DNA from: Longimicrobium sp.
Lineage (GTDB): Bacteria; Gemmatimonadota; Gemmatimonadetes; Longimicrobiales; Longimicrobiaceae
Direction of reading: 5' to 3'
NCBI RefSeq assembly: GCF_035474595.1
Contig: NZ_DATIND010000138.1
Span: 1 to 38,328 of the forward strand
Length of the DNA: 38,328 bases
This document shows, in pieces, positions 7,071 through 15,186 of the stretch. Every line of letters begins with the position of its first letter. The stretch's first letter is position 1. The position numbers were made by a program, and so were the translations under genes. The notes beneath the pieces were generated by a model. It worked only from the letters and a program-made list of their open reading frames with translations. It was not told where the DNA came from and did no database searches.

Positions 7071-7763
7071 CTACGGAATCTTCGGCCCCTTCGACCGGCG
7101 GCGGAGCAGCTGGCCGACCACCGCGGCCCCGACTCGCCCGAGCCCCGACGGGCGCAAGCGCCTTGCGATTCGCTGCGGCGCGCGGATCAGCGGCTCGGCC
7201 TCGGCGGCGGAGAGCCTGCGGTGCTCCACCGCCAGCACCAGCCGGTCCAGGTCGTCGCGCAGCATGGTGCGCGCGTCGGTGCGGCGCGCGGCGATCATGC
7301 GCTCGCCGGCGTCGCGGGCGGCGCGGGCCAGCTCGCGGGCGCGGATGCAGGCGCGCGGGTCCGCCTCGCCGCCGCCGGTGCGCACCGCGCGGGGATACTC
7401 GTACGCCAGCTCGTCCAGCATCCCGTCGAGCACCACGGCCCAGGTGCTGGCATCGTCCAGGTCGCGCGGCTCCATCGCCCGGTCGATGAGCTTGTCCACC
7501 GCGCGCTTGAAGCGGACGGCGGCCTCCACCACGCCCTCGTCGTCTTCCGGCAGCTCGGCCAGGAAGTCCACCAGCGCGTCGTAGATGCGCGCCGCCGCCA
7601 CCTCGTCCAGCCGGTCGATCTCGTCCAGCAGGTCGCTGACGCGCGCCACCAGCGCCTCGCGGTAGCGGTCCATCGAGGCCGGATGGTGCTGCAGCCAGTA
7701 GCCCACCTCCGCGTCGATCAGCGTCTCGAGGGTGACCAGCTTGGCGAAGGTGTCGGCCCTCAT
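7071..7763 (-). CDS. Helical protein of unknown function
   Basis: The 230-residue product is rich in Ala, Arg, Asp and Glu and is predicted almost entirely helical. Acidic segments (residues about 40-75: DLLDEIDRLDEVAAARIYDA) give way to a basic C-terminus (RLRPSGLGRVGAAVVGQLLRRRSKG). It has no signal peptide, membrane helix or recognisable motif. The ATG at 7763 is the first in frame, and no strong ribosome site is visible. It lies between the heptamer repeat and an octamer repeat that separates it from lon. Codon use is like its neighbours, so it is probably real. Confidence 0.65.
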   Translation of the reverse strand: MRADTFAKLVTLETLIDAEVGYWLQHHPASMDRYREALVARVSDLLDEIDRLDEVAAARIYDALVDFLAELPEDDEGVVEAAVRFKRAVDKLIDRAMEPRDLDDASTWAVVLDGMLDELAYEYPRAVRTGGGEADPRACIRARELARAARDAGERMIAARRTDARTMLRDDLDRLVLAVEHRRLSAAEAEPLIRAPQRIARRLRPSGLGRVGAAVVGQLLRRRSKGPKIP

Positions 7764-7844
7764 GCGTTTTGACGCGGGTGCGGCGCTCGTGTCCGGCGGA
7801 CGGGGGAGGAAAGGTCTCGGCGCGGCGAACGGCCGTCAAGGCGG

Positions 7845-7913
7845 GTGCGAAAGTGCGAGGGTGCGAAAGTACGAAAGTGCGTGAGTGCGGAAGTGCGGAA
7901 GTGCGTGAGTGCG
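7845..7913. repeat. Octanucleotide array AGTGCGNN
   Basis: There are eight tandem copies of an 8-base unit, AGTGCG plus two variable bases (GA, AA, TG). It lies between lon and the 7071-7763 gene and is the same class as the repeats at 5890, 5981 and 11070. Confidence 0.8.
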
Positions 7914-7986
7914 CCTCCCGCTGGCGCCCGGCCCGCGCGAAGTCCGATTCACTCGCCGTTCCATCCGGCGATTGCGGCCGATCTCC

Positions 7987-10443
7987 CTACTTTTCGCTCG
8001 CCGCCTGGCGGTCCTGCTCGGCGGGGCGGGGGATGTCGACGCCTTCGCTGGCCGGCGGCGGGGGCGCGGGGCCGTCGCGCACCACGCGCGGCTCGCCCAT
8101 CAGCGCGAGCTGGAAGATCTGGTCCATCCGCTCCACGTAGTCGAAGGTCATCCCCTCGCGCACGTCCTCGGGCACGTCGCGCAGGTCGCGCTTGTTCCCC
8201 GAGGGCAGGATCACGTGGGTGATGTTGGCGCGGTAGGCGGCCAGCACCTTCTCCTTCACCCCGCCGATCTCCAGGATCTTCCCGCGCAGCGTGACCTCGC
8301 CCGTCATGGCGATGTCGTGCCGCACCGGCCGCTCCGACAGCGAGCTGGCGATGGCCAGCGTGACCGCCGCGCCGGCCGACGGGCCGTCCTTGGGCGTGGC
8401 GCCCACGGGGAAGTGCACGTGGATGTCGTAGTCGGCGAAGGCGTCGCGGGGGATGCCGAGCTCGGCCGCGCGCGAGCGCACGTAGCTGAACGCGGCGTTC
8501 ACCGACTCGCGCATCACGTCGCCCAGCAGCCCGGTGATGATCAGGCGGCCGGTCCCCGGCATCTTCAGCGCCTCGATGAACATCAGCTCACCGCCCGACG
8601 CGGTCCACGCCAGCCCCGTCACCACGCCCACCTCGGGCGCCACCTCGGCCGGCGTGGGGTTGTAGCGCGGGTAGCCGAGAACTTCCTCGATCGTCTCCCG
8701 CGTCACCGCCCACTGCTCGCCCTTGCCGGCCGCCTTGTCCGCGGCCAGGTAGCGCATCACCGCGGCGAGCGAGCGGCGCAGGTTCCCCACGCCGGCGTCG
8801 CGCGCGTAGCCGCGGGAGAGGAAGAGCAGCGTCTCGTCGTCGATCGTCACCTTCGCCGGGTCCAGCCCGTGCTCGGCCACGATGCGCGGGAACAGCCACT
8901 CGCGCGCGATCTCGATCTTCTCCTCGGGCGTGTACCCGGCGATGCGGATCTCGATGAAGTAGTTGCGCAGGTCGCGCGGGATCCGCCCGAAGTCCGCCGC
9001 CGAGGCCACGAAGAAGACGTCGGAGAGGTCGAAGGGCACGTCCAGCCAGCGGTCGGTGAAGGTGTCGCGGTTCTCGGGGTCGAGCGTTTCCTCCATCGCC
9101 TCGACCGGGTCGCCGTCCACGTTCCCCAGCCCGATCTCGTCCAGCTCCTCCAGCAGGAACACGGGGTCGCGCACGCCCGCGTCGCGGATCAGCTGCATCA
9201 GCTTGCCCATCTGCGCGCCGCTGCGGCCGCGCTTGCTGCCCACCAGCTGCGCCTCGCTGCGCCCGCCCAGCTCCAGCCGGACGACGGGGCGGTTGAGTCC
9301 CTTGGCGATGGCCTGCGCCAGCGTGCGCTTGCCCACCCCCGGCGGCCCCACCAGGCAGGGGATGGGCCCGCGCAGGTCGCCGCGCAGCTCCGCCACGGCG
9401 ATCACCTCCAGGAGGCGCCGCTTGGGCTCTTCCAGCCCGAGGTGCTCGTTCTCGATGGCGGTGCGCACCGCCTCCAGGTCGAACTTCCCGCCGTCGGCCC
9501 GGCGCTGCCAGGGGAGCGCCACCAGCGCGTCGATGTAGGCGCGGATCTCCTGCGCCTCGGTGGCCGTGGTGGAGTTGGAGCGCAGCCGCTCGGCCTCGCG
9601 GCGGGCCACGGCGGCCACGCGCGGCGGGAGCTGCGAGCGCTCCACCAGGCGCAGCGCCTCGTTGGCCTCGCGCTCCACGGGGTCGACTTCTCCCAGCTCG
9701 GCCTGCAGCGCCTGGATGCGGCGGCGGATCTCGTCGCGCCGCTCGCGCCCGCCGGCGGGGAGCGGGCCGGTGCCCGCCTCCTCGGCGCCGGTGGCGTGCT
9801 CCACCTCGCGCAGGTGCTCCCACTCGCCCTCCAGCGAGTGGAGCACGAACTTCAGCCGGGCCAGCACGTCCAGCTCCTGCAGCACCGCGTCGCGGTCGGG
9901 AAGCTTCAGGTTGCAGAGCGTGGCGGCCAGGTCGGCGAAGCGCCCGGCGTCGCCCAGGTTCATGCGCAGGATGCGCGGCACCTCGTCGGGGACGCGCTCC
10001 ACCGCGTTGGCCACGGCGCTGACGGTCGCGACGATCTTCTCGATCAGCGGGTCGGCCTCTTCCGCGGGGGCGGGCACCTCATCCACCTCGTGCGGGGTGG
10101 CGGAGTAGTAGCCGTCCTCCAGCCGCACCTGGGTGAGGCGGATGCGGCGCAGCCCCTGGAGCGTGGTCTGGATCGTCCCGCCGGGAAGGTTCAGCCGGTC
10201 CAGCACGCGCACGGCGGTGGCGATCTTCTCCAGCTCGCGCGGGTCCAGCGGAAAACCGTCGTCCATGGTGGAGACCATGGCGACGATCAGGTCGTTCTCG
10301 GGGTGCTTGCTGAGCGCCTCGACATTGGGGGCAAAGCCGATCTGCAGCGCCGTGGCCCCGCCGGGGAACACGATGGTGCTGCGGATGGGGAGGACCGGGA
10401 TGCGGTCCGGAAGACTCTGCCGGGACGCTTTCGACGACGCCAT
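7987..10443 (-). CDS. lon: Lon-type protease with degenerate AAA+ module
   Basis: This 818-residue protein has full Lon layout: LON substrate-binding domain (about 14-210), helical region, AAA+ module (about 335-570) and S16 protease domain. The proteolytic dyad is intact, with Ser689 in PKDGPSAG and Lys732 in GGVKEK. The ATPase is not canonical. Walker A reads GPPGVGKRT, so Arg373 replaces the Mg-binding Thr. Walker B is FLLEELDE instead of FLLDEIDK. The sensor-1 Asn is Ala483, the usual arginine-finger position is Tyr495, the sensor-2 Arg of GVRNLER is Gly553, and the pore-loop aromatic is lost (RGRSGAQMG). It may bind but not hydrolyse ATP, or it may be a specialised second Lon. ATG 10443 directly follows the TAG of the DUF1499 gene. 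Confidence 0.92.
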   Translation of the reverse strand: MASSKASRQSLPDRIPVLPIRSTIVFPGGATALQIGFAPNVEALSKHPENDLIVAMVSTMDDGFPLDPRELEKIATAVRVLDRLNLPGGTIQTTLQGLRRIRLTQVRLEDGYYSATPHEVDEVPAPAEEADPLIEKIVATVSAVANAVERVPDEVPRILRMNLGDAGRFADLAATLCNLKLPDRDAVLQELDVLARLKFVLHSLEGEWEHLREVEHATGAEEAGTGPLPAGGRERRDEIRRRIQALQAELGEVDPVEREANEALRLVERSQLPPRVAAVARREAERLRSNSTTATEAQEIRAYIDALVALPWQRRADGGKFDLEAVRTAIENEHLGLEEPKRRLLEVIAVAELRGDLRGPIPCLVGPPGVGKRTLAQAIAKGLNRPVVRLELGGRSEAQLVGSKRGRSGAQMGKLMQLIRDAGVRDPVFLLEELDEIGLGNVDGDPVEAMEETLDPENRDTFTDRWLDVPFDLSDVFFVASAADFGRIPRDLRNYFIEIRIAGYTPEEKIEIAREWLFPRIVAEHGLDPAKVTIDDETLLFLSRGYARDAGVGNLRRSLAAVMRYLAADKAAGKGEQWAVTRETIEEVLGYPRYNPTPAEVAPEVGVVTGLAWTASGGELMFIEALKMPGTGRLIITGLLGDVMRESVNAAFSYVRSRAAELGIPRDAFADYDIHVHFPVGATPKDGPSAGAAVTLAIASSLSERPVRHDIAMTGEVTLRGKILEIGGVKEKVLAAYRANITHVILPSGNKRDLRDVPEDVREGMTFDYVERMDQIFQLALMGEPRVVRDGPAPPPPASEGVDIPRPAEQDRQAASEK

Positions 10444-10857
10444 CTACTTGCCGCTGCTTGTTTTACGTGATTCGCCGCGCCCCGCGGGGCGGCGCAGGTG
10501 GCGGTCGAGCGCGTGCAAGAAGCGGGCAATCCGCCGCGCGTTCACGCCGAAGTCGGCGCTCCCGACCCGCGACTGTGACACGACGTCCACGCGCGTCATC
10601 CCGTCACCGTCCAGCGACAGGCGGATGATGATATCGTCGGTGAAGCGCCAGAGCGCGGTGCGCGCCTCGGCCACGATCTCGCCCCGCCTGGGGTTGGCCT
10701 CGGTGACGGTCCACCGCGAGCGCTTCCGCGCCGTCTCGACCGCCGCCTCCCACACCGCGCTGAACGGCACGGCGTACTCGCGCCCCCGCAGCCGCCGGTC
10801 GGGCGACTCGGGATCGGTCCAGGCCCGGTTGCTGGAAAGCGCGCGGATCAGCCCCAT
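10444..10857 (-). CDS. DUF1499 family protein
   Basis: The product has 137 residues and no signal peptide from the chosen start. The body matches DUF1499: a VWEAAVETA helix, WTVTEANPRRGEIVAEARTALWRFTDDIIIRL strands, and the conserved C-terminal VDVVSQSRVGSADFGVNARRIARFL. The family's biochemical role is unknown, and members often sit beside stress or envelope genes. ATG 10857 gives the usual family start. A longer frame to 11031 would add Cys- and Pro-rich residues unlike the family. Its TAG stop is immediately followed by the lon ATG, so the two are probably one transcript. Confidence 0.85.
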   Translation of the reverse strand: MGLIRALSSNRAWTDPESPDRRLRGREYAVPFSAVWEAAVETARKRSRWTVTEANPRRGEIVAEARTALWRFTDDIIIRLSLDGDGMTRVDVVSQSRVGSADFGVNARRIARFLHALDRHLRRPAGRGESRKTSSGK

Positions 10858-11213
10858 GCTCGGCGGGTGCGGGTGCGGTGCGGCGTGGAAGGGCGCCAAT
10901 CTATCCGCCGCCCCGCCCCCGCGCGAGCACCGCCTCCCCCGCGTCCCCGCCGCGAGGCGTGGAGGTGAGACGGATGGGTTTCTCACACAGAGACACGGAG
11001 ACGCGGAGGCCCGGAGATCCCGGCGCAACAAGCGCAGGTGTTCGCATCTCCATTCCGATCACGATCCCGACGCACTCCCGCACTCCGCACTTTCGCACTT
11101 TCGCACTTTCCCACCCGTCCACATCTTCCCGCCGCCGCTCCCCGGCCGGTACGGAACCTGCCCGGTCCCCGGCGTCCGCATCATCCATCGTCCCATCGCA
11201 TCCGGAGCCCCAC
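10858..11213. other. Intergenic region with two short repeats
   Basis: This gap between the divergent DUF1499 and nucleotidyltransferase genes must hold both promoters, though none is clear. It contains ACACAGAGACACGGAGACGCGGAGG (given here as 10983-11007), a unit shared with the hairpins at 16494 and 27690. It also contains an octamer array at 11070-11112 (CACTTTCG units). I see no gene in it. Confidence 0.6.
11070..11112. repeat. Octanucleotide array CACTTTCG
   Basis: Five imperfect copies of an 8-base unit (CACTCCCG, CACTCCG, CACTTTCG, CACTTTCG, CACTTTCC) form the reverse complement class of the array at 7845-7913. It ends about 100 bases before the nucleotidyltransferase start. Confidence 0.7.
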
Positions 11214-12206
11214 GTGATCGTCGTGATGCCGGTGGCGGGGAAGGGCACGCGCCTTCGCCCGCACACGCACGTTACGCCCAAGCCGCTGCTGAAGGTGGGC
11301 GACAAGCCCGTCCTTTCCTACATCCTGGACGACCTCCGCCAGCTGGGGGTGCACGAGGCGGTGCTCATCACCGGGCACCTGAAGGAGAAGGTCGAAGAGT
11401 ATATGGGCGCCGAGTACCCCGACTTCCACGCCGAGTACGTGGAGCAGGTGGAGCAGAAGGGCACCGCCGACGCCATTCGCCTGGCCGAGCCGTTCGTGCA
11501 CGAGGACCTGCTCATCATCTTCGTCGACACTTTGTTCGACGCGGACCTGACGGTGGTGAACCGGCTGCCCGACGACGTGGCGGGGGTGATCTGGGCCAAG
11601 GAGGTGGAGGACTACCAGCGCTTCGGCGTGATCCAGACCGACGAGCGCGGCTGCATGCAGCGGATCTTCGAGAAGCCGAAGGAGCCCGTCTCGAAGCTGG
11701 CCAACATCGGCCTGTACTACATCCGCGACTGGAAGCTGCTGTTCGAGGGGATCCGCCACACCATGCAGCAGCCCACCGGCCCCGGCGGCGAGTACTTCCT
11801 GACCGACGCCTTCCAGTACATGGTGGACCACGGCGGCAGGCTGCAGGTGGAAGAGGTGAAGGGGTGGTACGACGCGGGGAAGCCGGAAACGCTGCTGGAA
11901 ACCAACCTGCACGTGCTTTCCACCACGCGCGGCAAGAGCCCCCCGGCGAAGGAGGGCGTGACGGTGCACGAGCCCGTGCACGTGGCCGACGGTGTGACGC
12001 TGGAGGATTGCGAGATCGGCCCGAACGTCACCATCAGCTCGGGGAGCACGGTGCGGCGCTCGAAGCTGCGCGACTGCATCGTCGGCGCGAACGCCGAGAT
12101 CGACGGCTGCGACCTGCACGACTCGCTGATCGGCAACGACGTGAAGGTGCGCGGCGTATCCGGACAGGTAGACCTGGGCGACCACTCCGTCGTCGCGCCG
12201 GAGTAG
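11214..12206 (+). CDS. Sugar-phosphate nucleotidyltransferase
   Basis: The 330-residue enzyme transfers a nucleotide from NTP to a sugar 1-phosphate. The N-terminal signature is VAGKGTRLRPHTHVTPKPLL (residues 7-26), with the G-x-G-x-R loop and the Pro-Lys that contact the nucleotide. FVDTLFDAD carries the metal-binding Asp region, and FEKPKEPVSKLANIGLYY is the sugar-binding segment. After residue 250 the sequence turns into hexapeptide-type strands (VTLEDCEIGPNVTISSGST), a short left-handed beta helix as in long RmlA/GlmU-like enzymes. It probably makes dTDP- or UDP-glucose. GTG 11214 is chosen from GGAG 6 nt upstream. A strong terminator follows. Confidence 0.9.
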   Translation: MIVVMPVAGKGTRLRPHTHVTPKPLLKVGDKPVLSYILDDLRQLGVHEAVLITGHLKEKVEEYMGAEYPDFHAEYVEQVEQKGTADAIRLAEPFVHEDLLIIFVDTLFDADLTVVNRLPDDVAGVIWAKEVEDYQRFGVIQTDERGCMQRIFEKPKEPVSKLANIGLYYIRDWKLLFEGIRHTMQQPTGPGGEYFLTDAFQYMVDHGGRLQVEEVKGWYDAGKPETLLETNLHVLSTTRGKSPPAKEGVTVHEPVHVADGVTLEDCEIGPNVTISSGSTVRRSKLRDCIVGANAEIDGCDLHDSLIGNDVKVRGVSGQVDLGDHSVVAPE

Positions 12207-12228
12207 CCGGTGTAGGCGGGAAGGCAAT

Positions 12229-12261
12229 CGGGCCCCTCCGCCTGGGTGGCGGAGGGGCCCG
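12229..12261. terminator. Bidirectional terminator
   Basis: CGGGCCCCTCCGCC (12229-12242) pairs perfectly with GGCGGAGGGGCCCG (12248-12261) around TGGGT. It lies between the plus-strand nucleotidyltransferase and the minus-strand Cys-rich gene and can end both. Confidence 0.8.
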
Positions 12262-12285
12262 GTTCGCGTGGCCGGACGGCGGAGC

Positions 12286-12588
12286 TCAGCGGCAGGCGAA
12301 CTTGCAGGAGTTCACCTCGCCGGCCGTGGGGTAGCACGGGTTCACCGTCAGCGAGCAGGTGTTGATGCACGAGTAGTTCCAGCACGAGCCGTCGGTGACG
12401 CAGTAGTACGTGCCGCACACGCCGTCGCAGCTGTCCCAGCAGGTCTGCTGCCCGTTGCAGGTGCCGCCCTCGCAGGTGTTCCACTCCGTCGCCACGTGGC
12501 CGCGCACGGTCCCGCGCTCCTTCTCCTCCACGTGGGTCTCGAACGACGTCACCCGCAGGTCGTCCACGTCGAGCTTCATCTTGCGCAT
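12286..12588 (-). CDS. Pinensin-like lanthipeptide precursor (Cys-rich RiPP candidate)
   Basis: This 100-residue protein has a leader-like start, MRKMKLDVDDLRVTSFET, then RGTVRGH near residues 26-31. Both are features I associate with pinensin-type lanthipeptide precursors of Bacteroidota and Gemmatimonadota. The remainder holds 12 Cys, of which eight directly follow Ser or Thr (T38-C39, T43-C44, T49-C50, S53-C54, S68-C69, S73-C74, T77-C78, S94-C95). Dehydration of Ser/Thr and addition of Cys would give (methyl)lanthionine rings; disulfides are the alternative. ATG 12588 has GGGAGA about 6 nt upstream. No lanthionine synthetase, transporter or leader peptidase lies in the window, so the precursor is orphan here. 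Confidence 0.75.
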   Translation of the reverse strand: MRKMKLDVDDLRVTSFETHVEEKERGTVRGHVATEWNTCEGGTCNGQQTCWDSCDGVCGTYYCVTDGSCWNYSCINTCSLTVNPCYPTAGEVNSCKFACR

Positions 12589-12752
12589 CGTGGTTCTCCC
12601 GGTCCGCACGTTCAGCCGCGCCGGTGTGGCGCGGCCGGGCGCGTTCCCGCGCCAAAGTGGAACGCGGAGGGACGATGGATGCTGGCGGAGATGGGACCGG
12701 CGGTGCCGTGCGCGTGTGGAACGCGGCGGGGGAGGGACGGGACGGAACCGGG

Positions 12753-12892
12753 GATGTCGATCCTGAGTCGTCCCCGCGCTGCGCGCGTCCAGGGAGGAGG
12801 AAAGGAAGAGCGCCGATGCCGCGGAGCGAGCGGATCAGCCTCGCGCGGTTTGCGAGGCTTCCCGTAGTTGTTGCTGCGACTTCAGTCGCCGG
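12753..12892 (+). repeat. Dispersed repeat family A, full copy
   Basis: It starts GATGTCGATCCTGAGTCG and passes through a GGAGGAGGAAAGG segment and GCGCCGATGCCGCGGAGCG. It ends with the hairpin GCCTCGCGCGGTTTGCGAGGC and CCGTAGTTGTTGCTGCGAC. The same order is found at 38190-38328 and, inverted, at 243-355. It has no coding capacity. Confidence 0.8.
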
Positions 12893-12920
12893 TGATCGGG
12901 CTGCGCGGAACCTTCTTTTC

Positions 12921-13058
12921 AGCGCCGGTAGACGACCACCGCCGCCCATCACAGCAGAAAGTCGAGGATGGGAGCAGGACTTTCTTAGGAGCGCCTGTAG
13001 ACGACCACCGCCGCCCATCACAGCAGAAAGTCGAGGACGGGAGCAGGACTTTCTCAGG
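12921..13058. repeat. 69 bp direct tandem duplication
   Basis: Copies 12921-12989 and 12990-13058 differ at only three positions. Each runs from AGCGCC(G/T)GTAGACG to GGACTTTCT(T/C)AGG. It lies just downstream of the M20 peptidase stop and is probably non-coding. With two adjacent copies and no spacer it is not a CRISPR. Confidence 0.85.
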
Positions 13059-13084
13059 AGATCGCGGAGCCGCGGATTGCGCCT

Positions 13085-14296
13085 CTACGCCTCCACGCCC
13101 GCGGCGGCCAGGATGATGAGCAGCGCGCGCTCCACGCCCAGCGCGCCGTTCTCGTTGCTGTACCACTCGTCGGTGGTGTGGATGCCGCCCGAGTCGCCGC
13201 CCACGCCGATGGCGATGGAGGGGATGCCCAGCGCCATGGGTACGTTGGCGTCGGTCGACGAGCCCACCAGCTCCGGCTTCTGTCCCAGGCCGTAGGTGAT
13301 GGCCGACGCGGCCTGCACCAGCGGCTCGCGCGGCTGTGTCTGCCCGCTGGGGCGGTCGCCGATGACGGCGACGGCGGAGGTGAGCGGCTCGGTGTTCTTG
13401 TGCCGCCCCGCGTTCTCGCGCTCCACCACGCGGGCCAGCACCGCGCGCACGCTCTCCTCCAGCCGCGGGAGCACGCCGGGCGCCTCGCTGCGCATGTCCA
13501 GCTCCATCCATGCGCCGCCGGGGATGGCGTTGATGCTGGTGCCGCCGCCGATCCGCGCCACGGTGAGCGCCGTGCGCGTGGGCTCCGGCAGCGCCAGCGC
13601 CGCGATCTCCGCCGCCGCCGCACCCAGGGCGACGATGGGGTTCGCCGCGCCGCGGTCCGCCCACGAGTGCCCGCCCGGGCCGGCCACCTCCACGCGCAGC
13701 CGCCGCGAGCCGATGGCGCGGTGCACGATGCGGCGCAGCCCCGACCCGTCCAGCGCGATGAAGCCGGCCGCCTGGCGCAGCTCGCCGCCCTCGCCGAACA
13801 GGTGCTTCACCCCGCGCAGGTCGCCGGCGCCCTCCTCGCCCACGGTGCCGACGAACACCACCGGGCGCTTCGGCCGCACCCCGGCGCGCGCCAGCACCCG
13901 GGCCACGGCCAGCATTCCCGCCAGCCCGCGCGCGTTGTCGGTGATGCCGGGAACGTAGATGCGCCCGTTCTCGCGCCGCGGCGTGAGGTCCGTGCCCGCC
14001 GCGAACACGGTGTCCAGATGCGCCGCGACGACGATGGGGCGCGGATCGCCGTTGGCGCCGGGGATGGAGCCGATGACGTTTCCCTCGCCGTCGCGCCGCA
14101 CCCCGGCCAGGCCGATCTCGCGGAAGCGCTCCGCCAGCCGGGCGCCGCGCGTCTCCTCGCCGAACGGCGGCGAGGGGATGACGACCAGCTCCAGCTGGTC
14201 GTTCAGCGTGTCGGCGTCGGTCTGGTGGGCGAGCGCGCGGACGGGCCTGAGGCGAGCGTCGGAAAGCAGGGGCGGGACCGCCGGCGTCGAAGGCAT
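13085..14296 (-). CDS. M20-family zinc peptidase (PepT-like)
   Basis: The 403-residue enzyme carries the co-catalytic metal ligands of the M20 family. It has AAHLDT (His93, with Asp95 assisting), TDNARG (Asp120, bridging), VGEEGAGD (catalytic Glu154 and ligand Glu155) and a C-terminal GGIHTTDEW histidine. Between them lies the dimerisation lid domain (VAGPGGHSWADRG onward). Such enzymes release amino acids from di- or tripeptides or hydrolyse acylated amino acids. No signal peptide is seen, so it is probably cytoplasmic. Start 14296 is uncertain: the ribosome site is weak, and an in-frame ATG 25 codons upstream exists. It could help recycle peptides; no link to the nearby lanthipeptide precursor is shown. 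Confidence 0.88.
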   Translation of the reverse strand: MPSTPAVPPLLSDARLRPVRALAHQTDADTLNDQLELVVIPSPPFGEETRGARLAERFREIGLAGVRRDGEGNVIGSIPGANGDPRPIVVAAHLDTVFAAGTDLTPRRENGRIYVPGITDNARGLAGMLAVARVLARAGVRPKRPVVFVGTVGEEGAGDLRGVKHLFGEGGELRQAAGFIALDGSGLRRIVHRAIGSRRLRVEVAGPGGHSWADRGAANPIVALGAAAAEIAALALPEPTRTALTVARIGGGTSINAIPGGAWMELDMRSEAPGVLPRLEESVRAVLARVVERENAGRHKNTEPLTSAVAVIGDRPSGQTQPREPLVQAASAITYGLGQKPELVGSSTDANVPMALGIPSIAIGVGGDSGGIHTTDEWYSNENGALGVERALLIILAAAGVEA

Positions 14297-14304
14297 CGGG
14301 ATCA

Positions 14305-14607
14305 ATGGAGGAGAATGGACGGCCGGAAGATGCCGAGCGGCGGAGATGGTGTCAACGCGGTCTCGACCCATTCGCCGGGCCGGGAGGATACCTCGATCAA
14401 TCCGGAACAGGAGGATCTCTCCGGCCAGTTCGGAAAGAGTTCGAGCAGAACATCCTCAAGATCATCGACGACATCGAGGAGCGCCGTTGCCATTACTTAC
14501 ATTACGAAGAGAAATCCCCTTCAATTCACAGGATTCTGCATCAAACTCCTGCCGCATGGCCGCACGACGGCTGCGGCGAGGTAAGTTATATGTTCACAAG
14601 TACTTGA
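14305..14607 (+). CDS. Doubtful small protein
   Basis: An open frame of 100 residues begins just upstream of, and divergent from, the M20 gene. Its middle (VRKEFEQNILKIIDDIEERR) looks like a genuine amphipathic helix with GC-ending codons, but the start is Arg- and Gly-rich and the tail (HQTPAAWPHDGCGEV) is nondescript. No family is recognised and no clear ribosome site is seen. Base composition falls to about 55% GC towards its end. It may be a remnant or chance frame. Confidence 0.25.
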   Translation: MEENGRPEDAERRRWCQRGLDPFAGPGGYLDQSGTGGSLRPVRKEFEQNILKIIDDIEERRCHYLHYEEKSPSIHRILHQTPAAWPHDGCGEVSYMFTST

Positions 14608-14793
14608 AGATCATCGCTGCCGGTTGCGTCCTTGAGAGTCGATGGTAACACCGACAGTCTCCTCTCGTTATGATTCTCGTAAGCCGCACGGTGCGGCGCC
14701 GTCCCCGGGTATCGGGTGCGGGGTATCAATACGAGCGCGCGGATTCGCCGCGCTGCCCCGCCTCGACACGCGTCACCTCGAACCGCCATTCCG

Positions 14794-15186
14794 ATGCCGG
14801 ATTCCGCCCGCGAGAATCCCCAACCGTGCCCGGAACTCGAGATCGGCCCCCGGAGCCTGCGCCTGCGTGGCAGGGCGACCCGGCTTCACGTTGCGATCGC
14901 GAGCGCCATCGTGTCCGTCACCATGCTCCCCGTGATCCTGGACAGGTTCGCCGGGCACGCGGCGGTCCAGCTGCTCGTGCTGATGACCGTCGTCGGCTTC
15001 AATGGCTTCGTCGTGCACCGCTGCATCCCCAGCCCCCCAAGGCCCAATCCGCGCGGCACGTTTCGTTCAGTCGAACGTTCTGCTAAGATTCCGCCAGTGA
15101 ACAGTGAGCCGCGCTCGACCGCGCGCCGCGCTTCTGTCGCCCACCGCGCCACGCCCGCAGAGGACCGATGCAGGAAAGCGAGCTGA
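14794..15186 (+). CDS. Possible two-helix membrane protein
   Basis: This 130-residue frame has two hydrophobic stretches, VAIASAIVSVTMLPVILDRF (about residues 33-52) and AVQLLVLMTVVGFNGFVVHR (about 58-77). It then has a Pro/Arg-rich tail that overlaps the next gene by 19 nt. The helices argue for a real small membrane protein, but the tail may be translated only by chance and the start is not supported by a ribosome site. The family is unknown. Confidence 0.4.
   Translation: MPDSARENPQPCPELEIGPRSLRLRGRATRLHVAIASAIVSVTMLPVILDRFAGHAAVQLLVLMTVVGFNGFVVHRCIPSPPRPNPRGTFRSVERSAKIPPVNSEPRSTARRASVAHRATPAEDRCRKAS

Noticed and set aside
7909-10470. Very long open frame antisense to lon
   Set aside because: It is rich in His, Arg, Gln and Val from reverse reading of GC-ending codons, and it has no domain. 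The lon frame explains the region.
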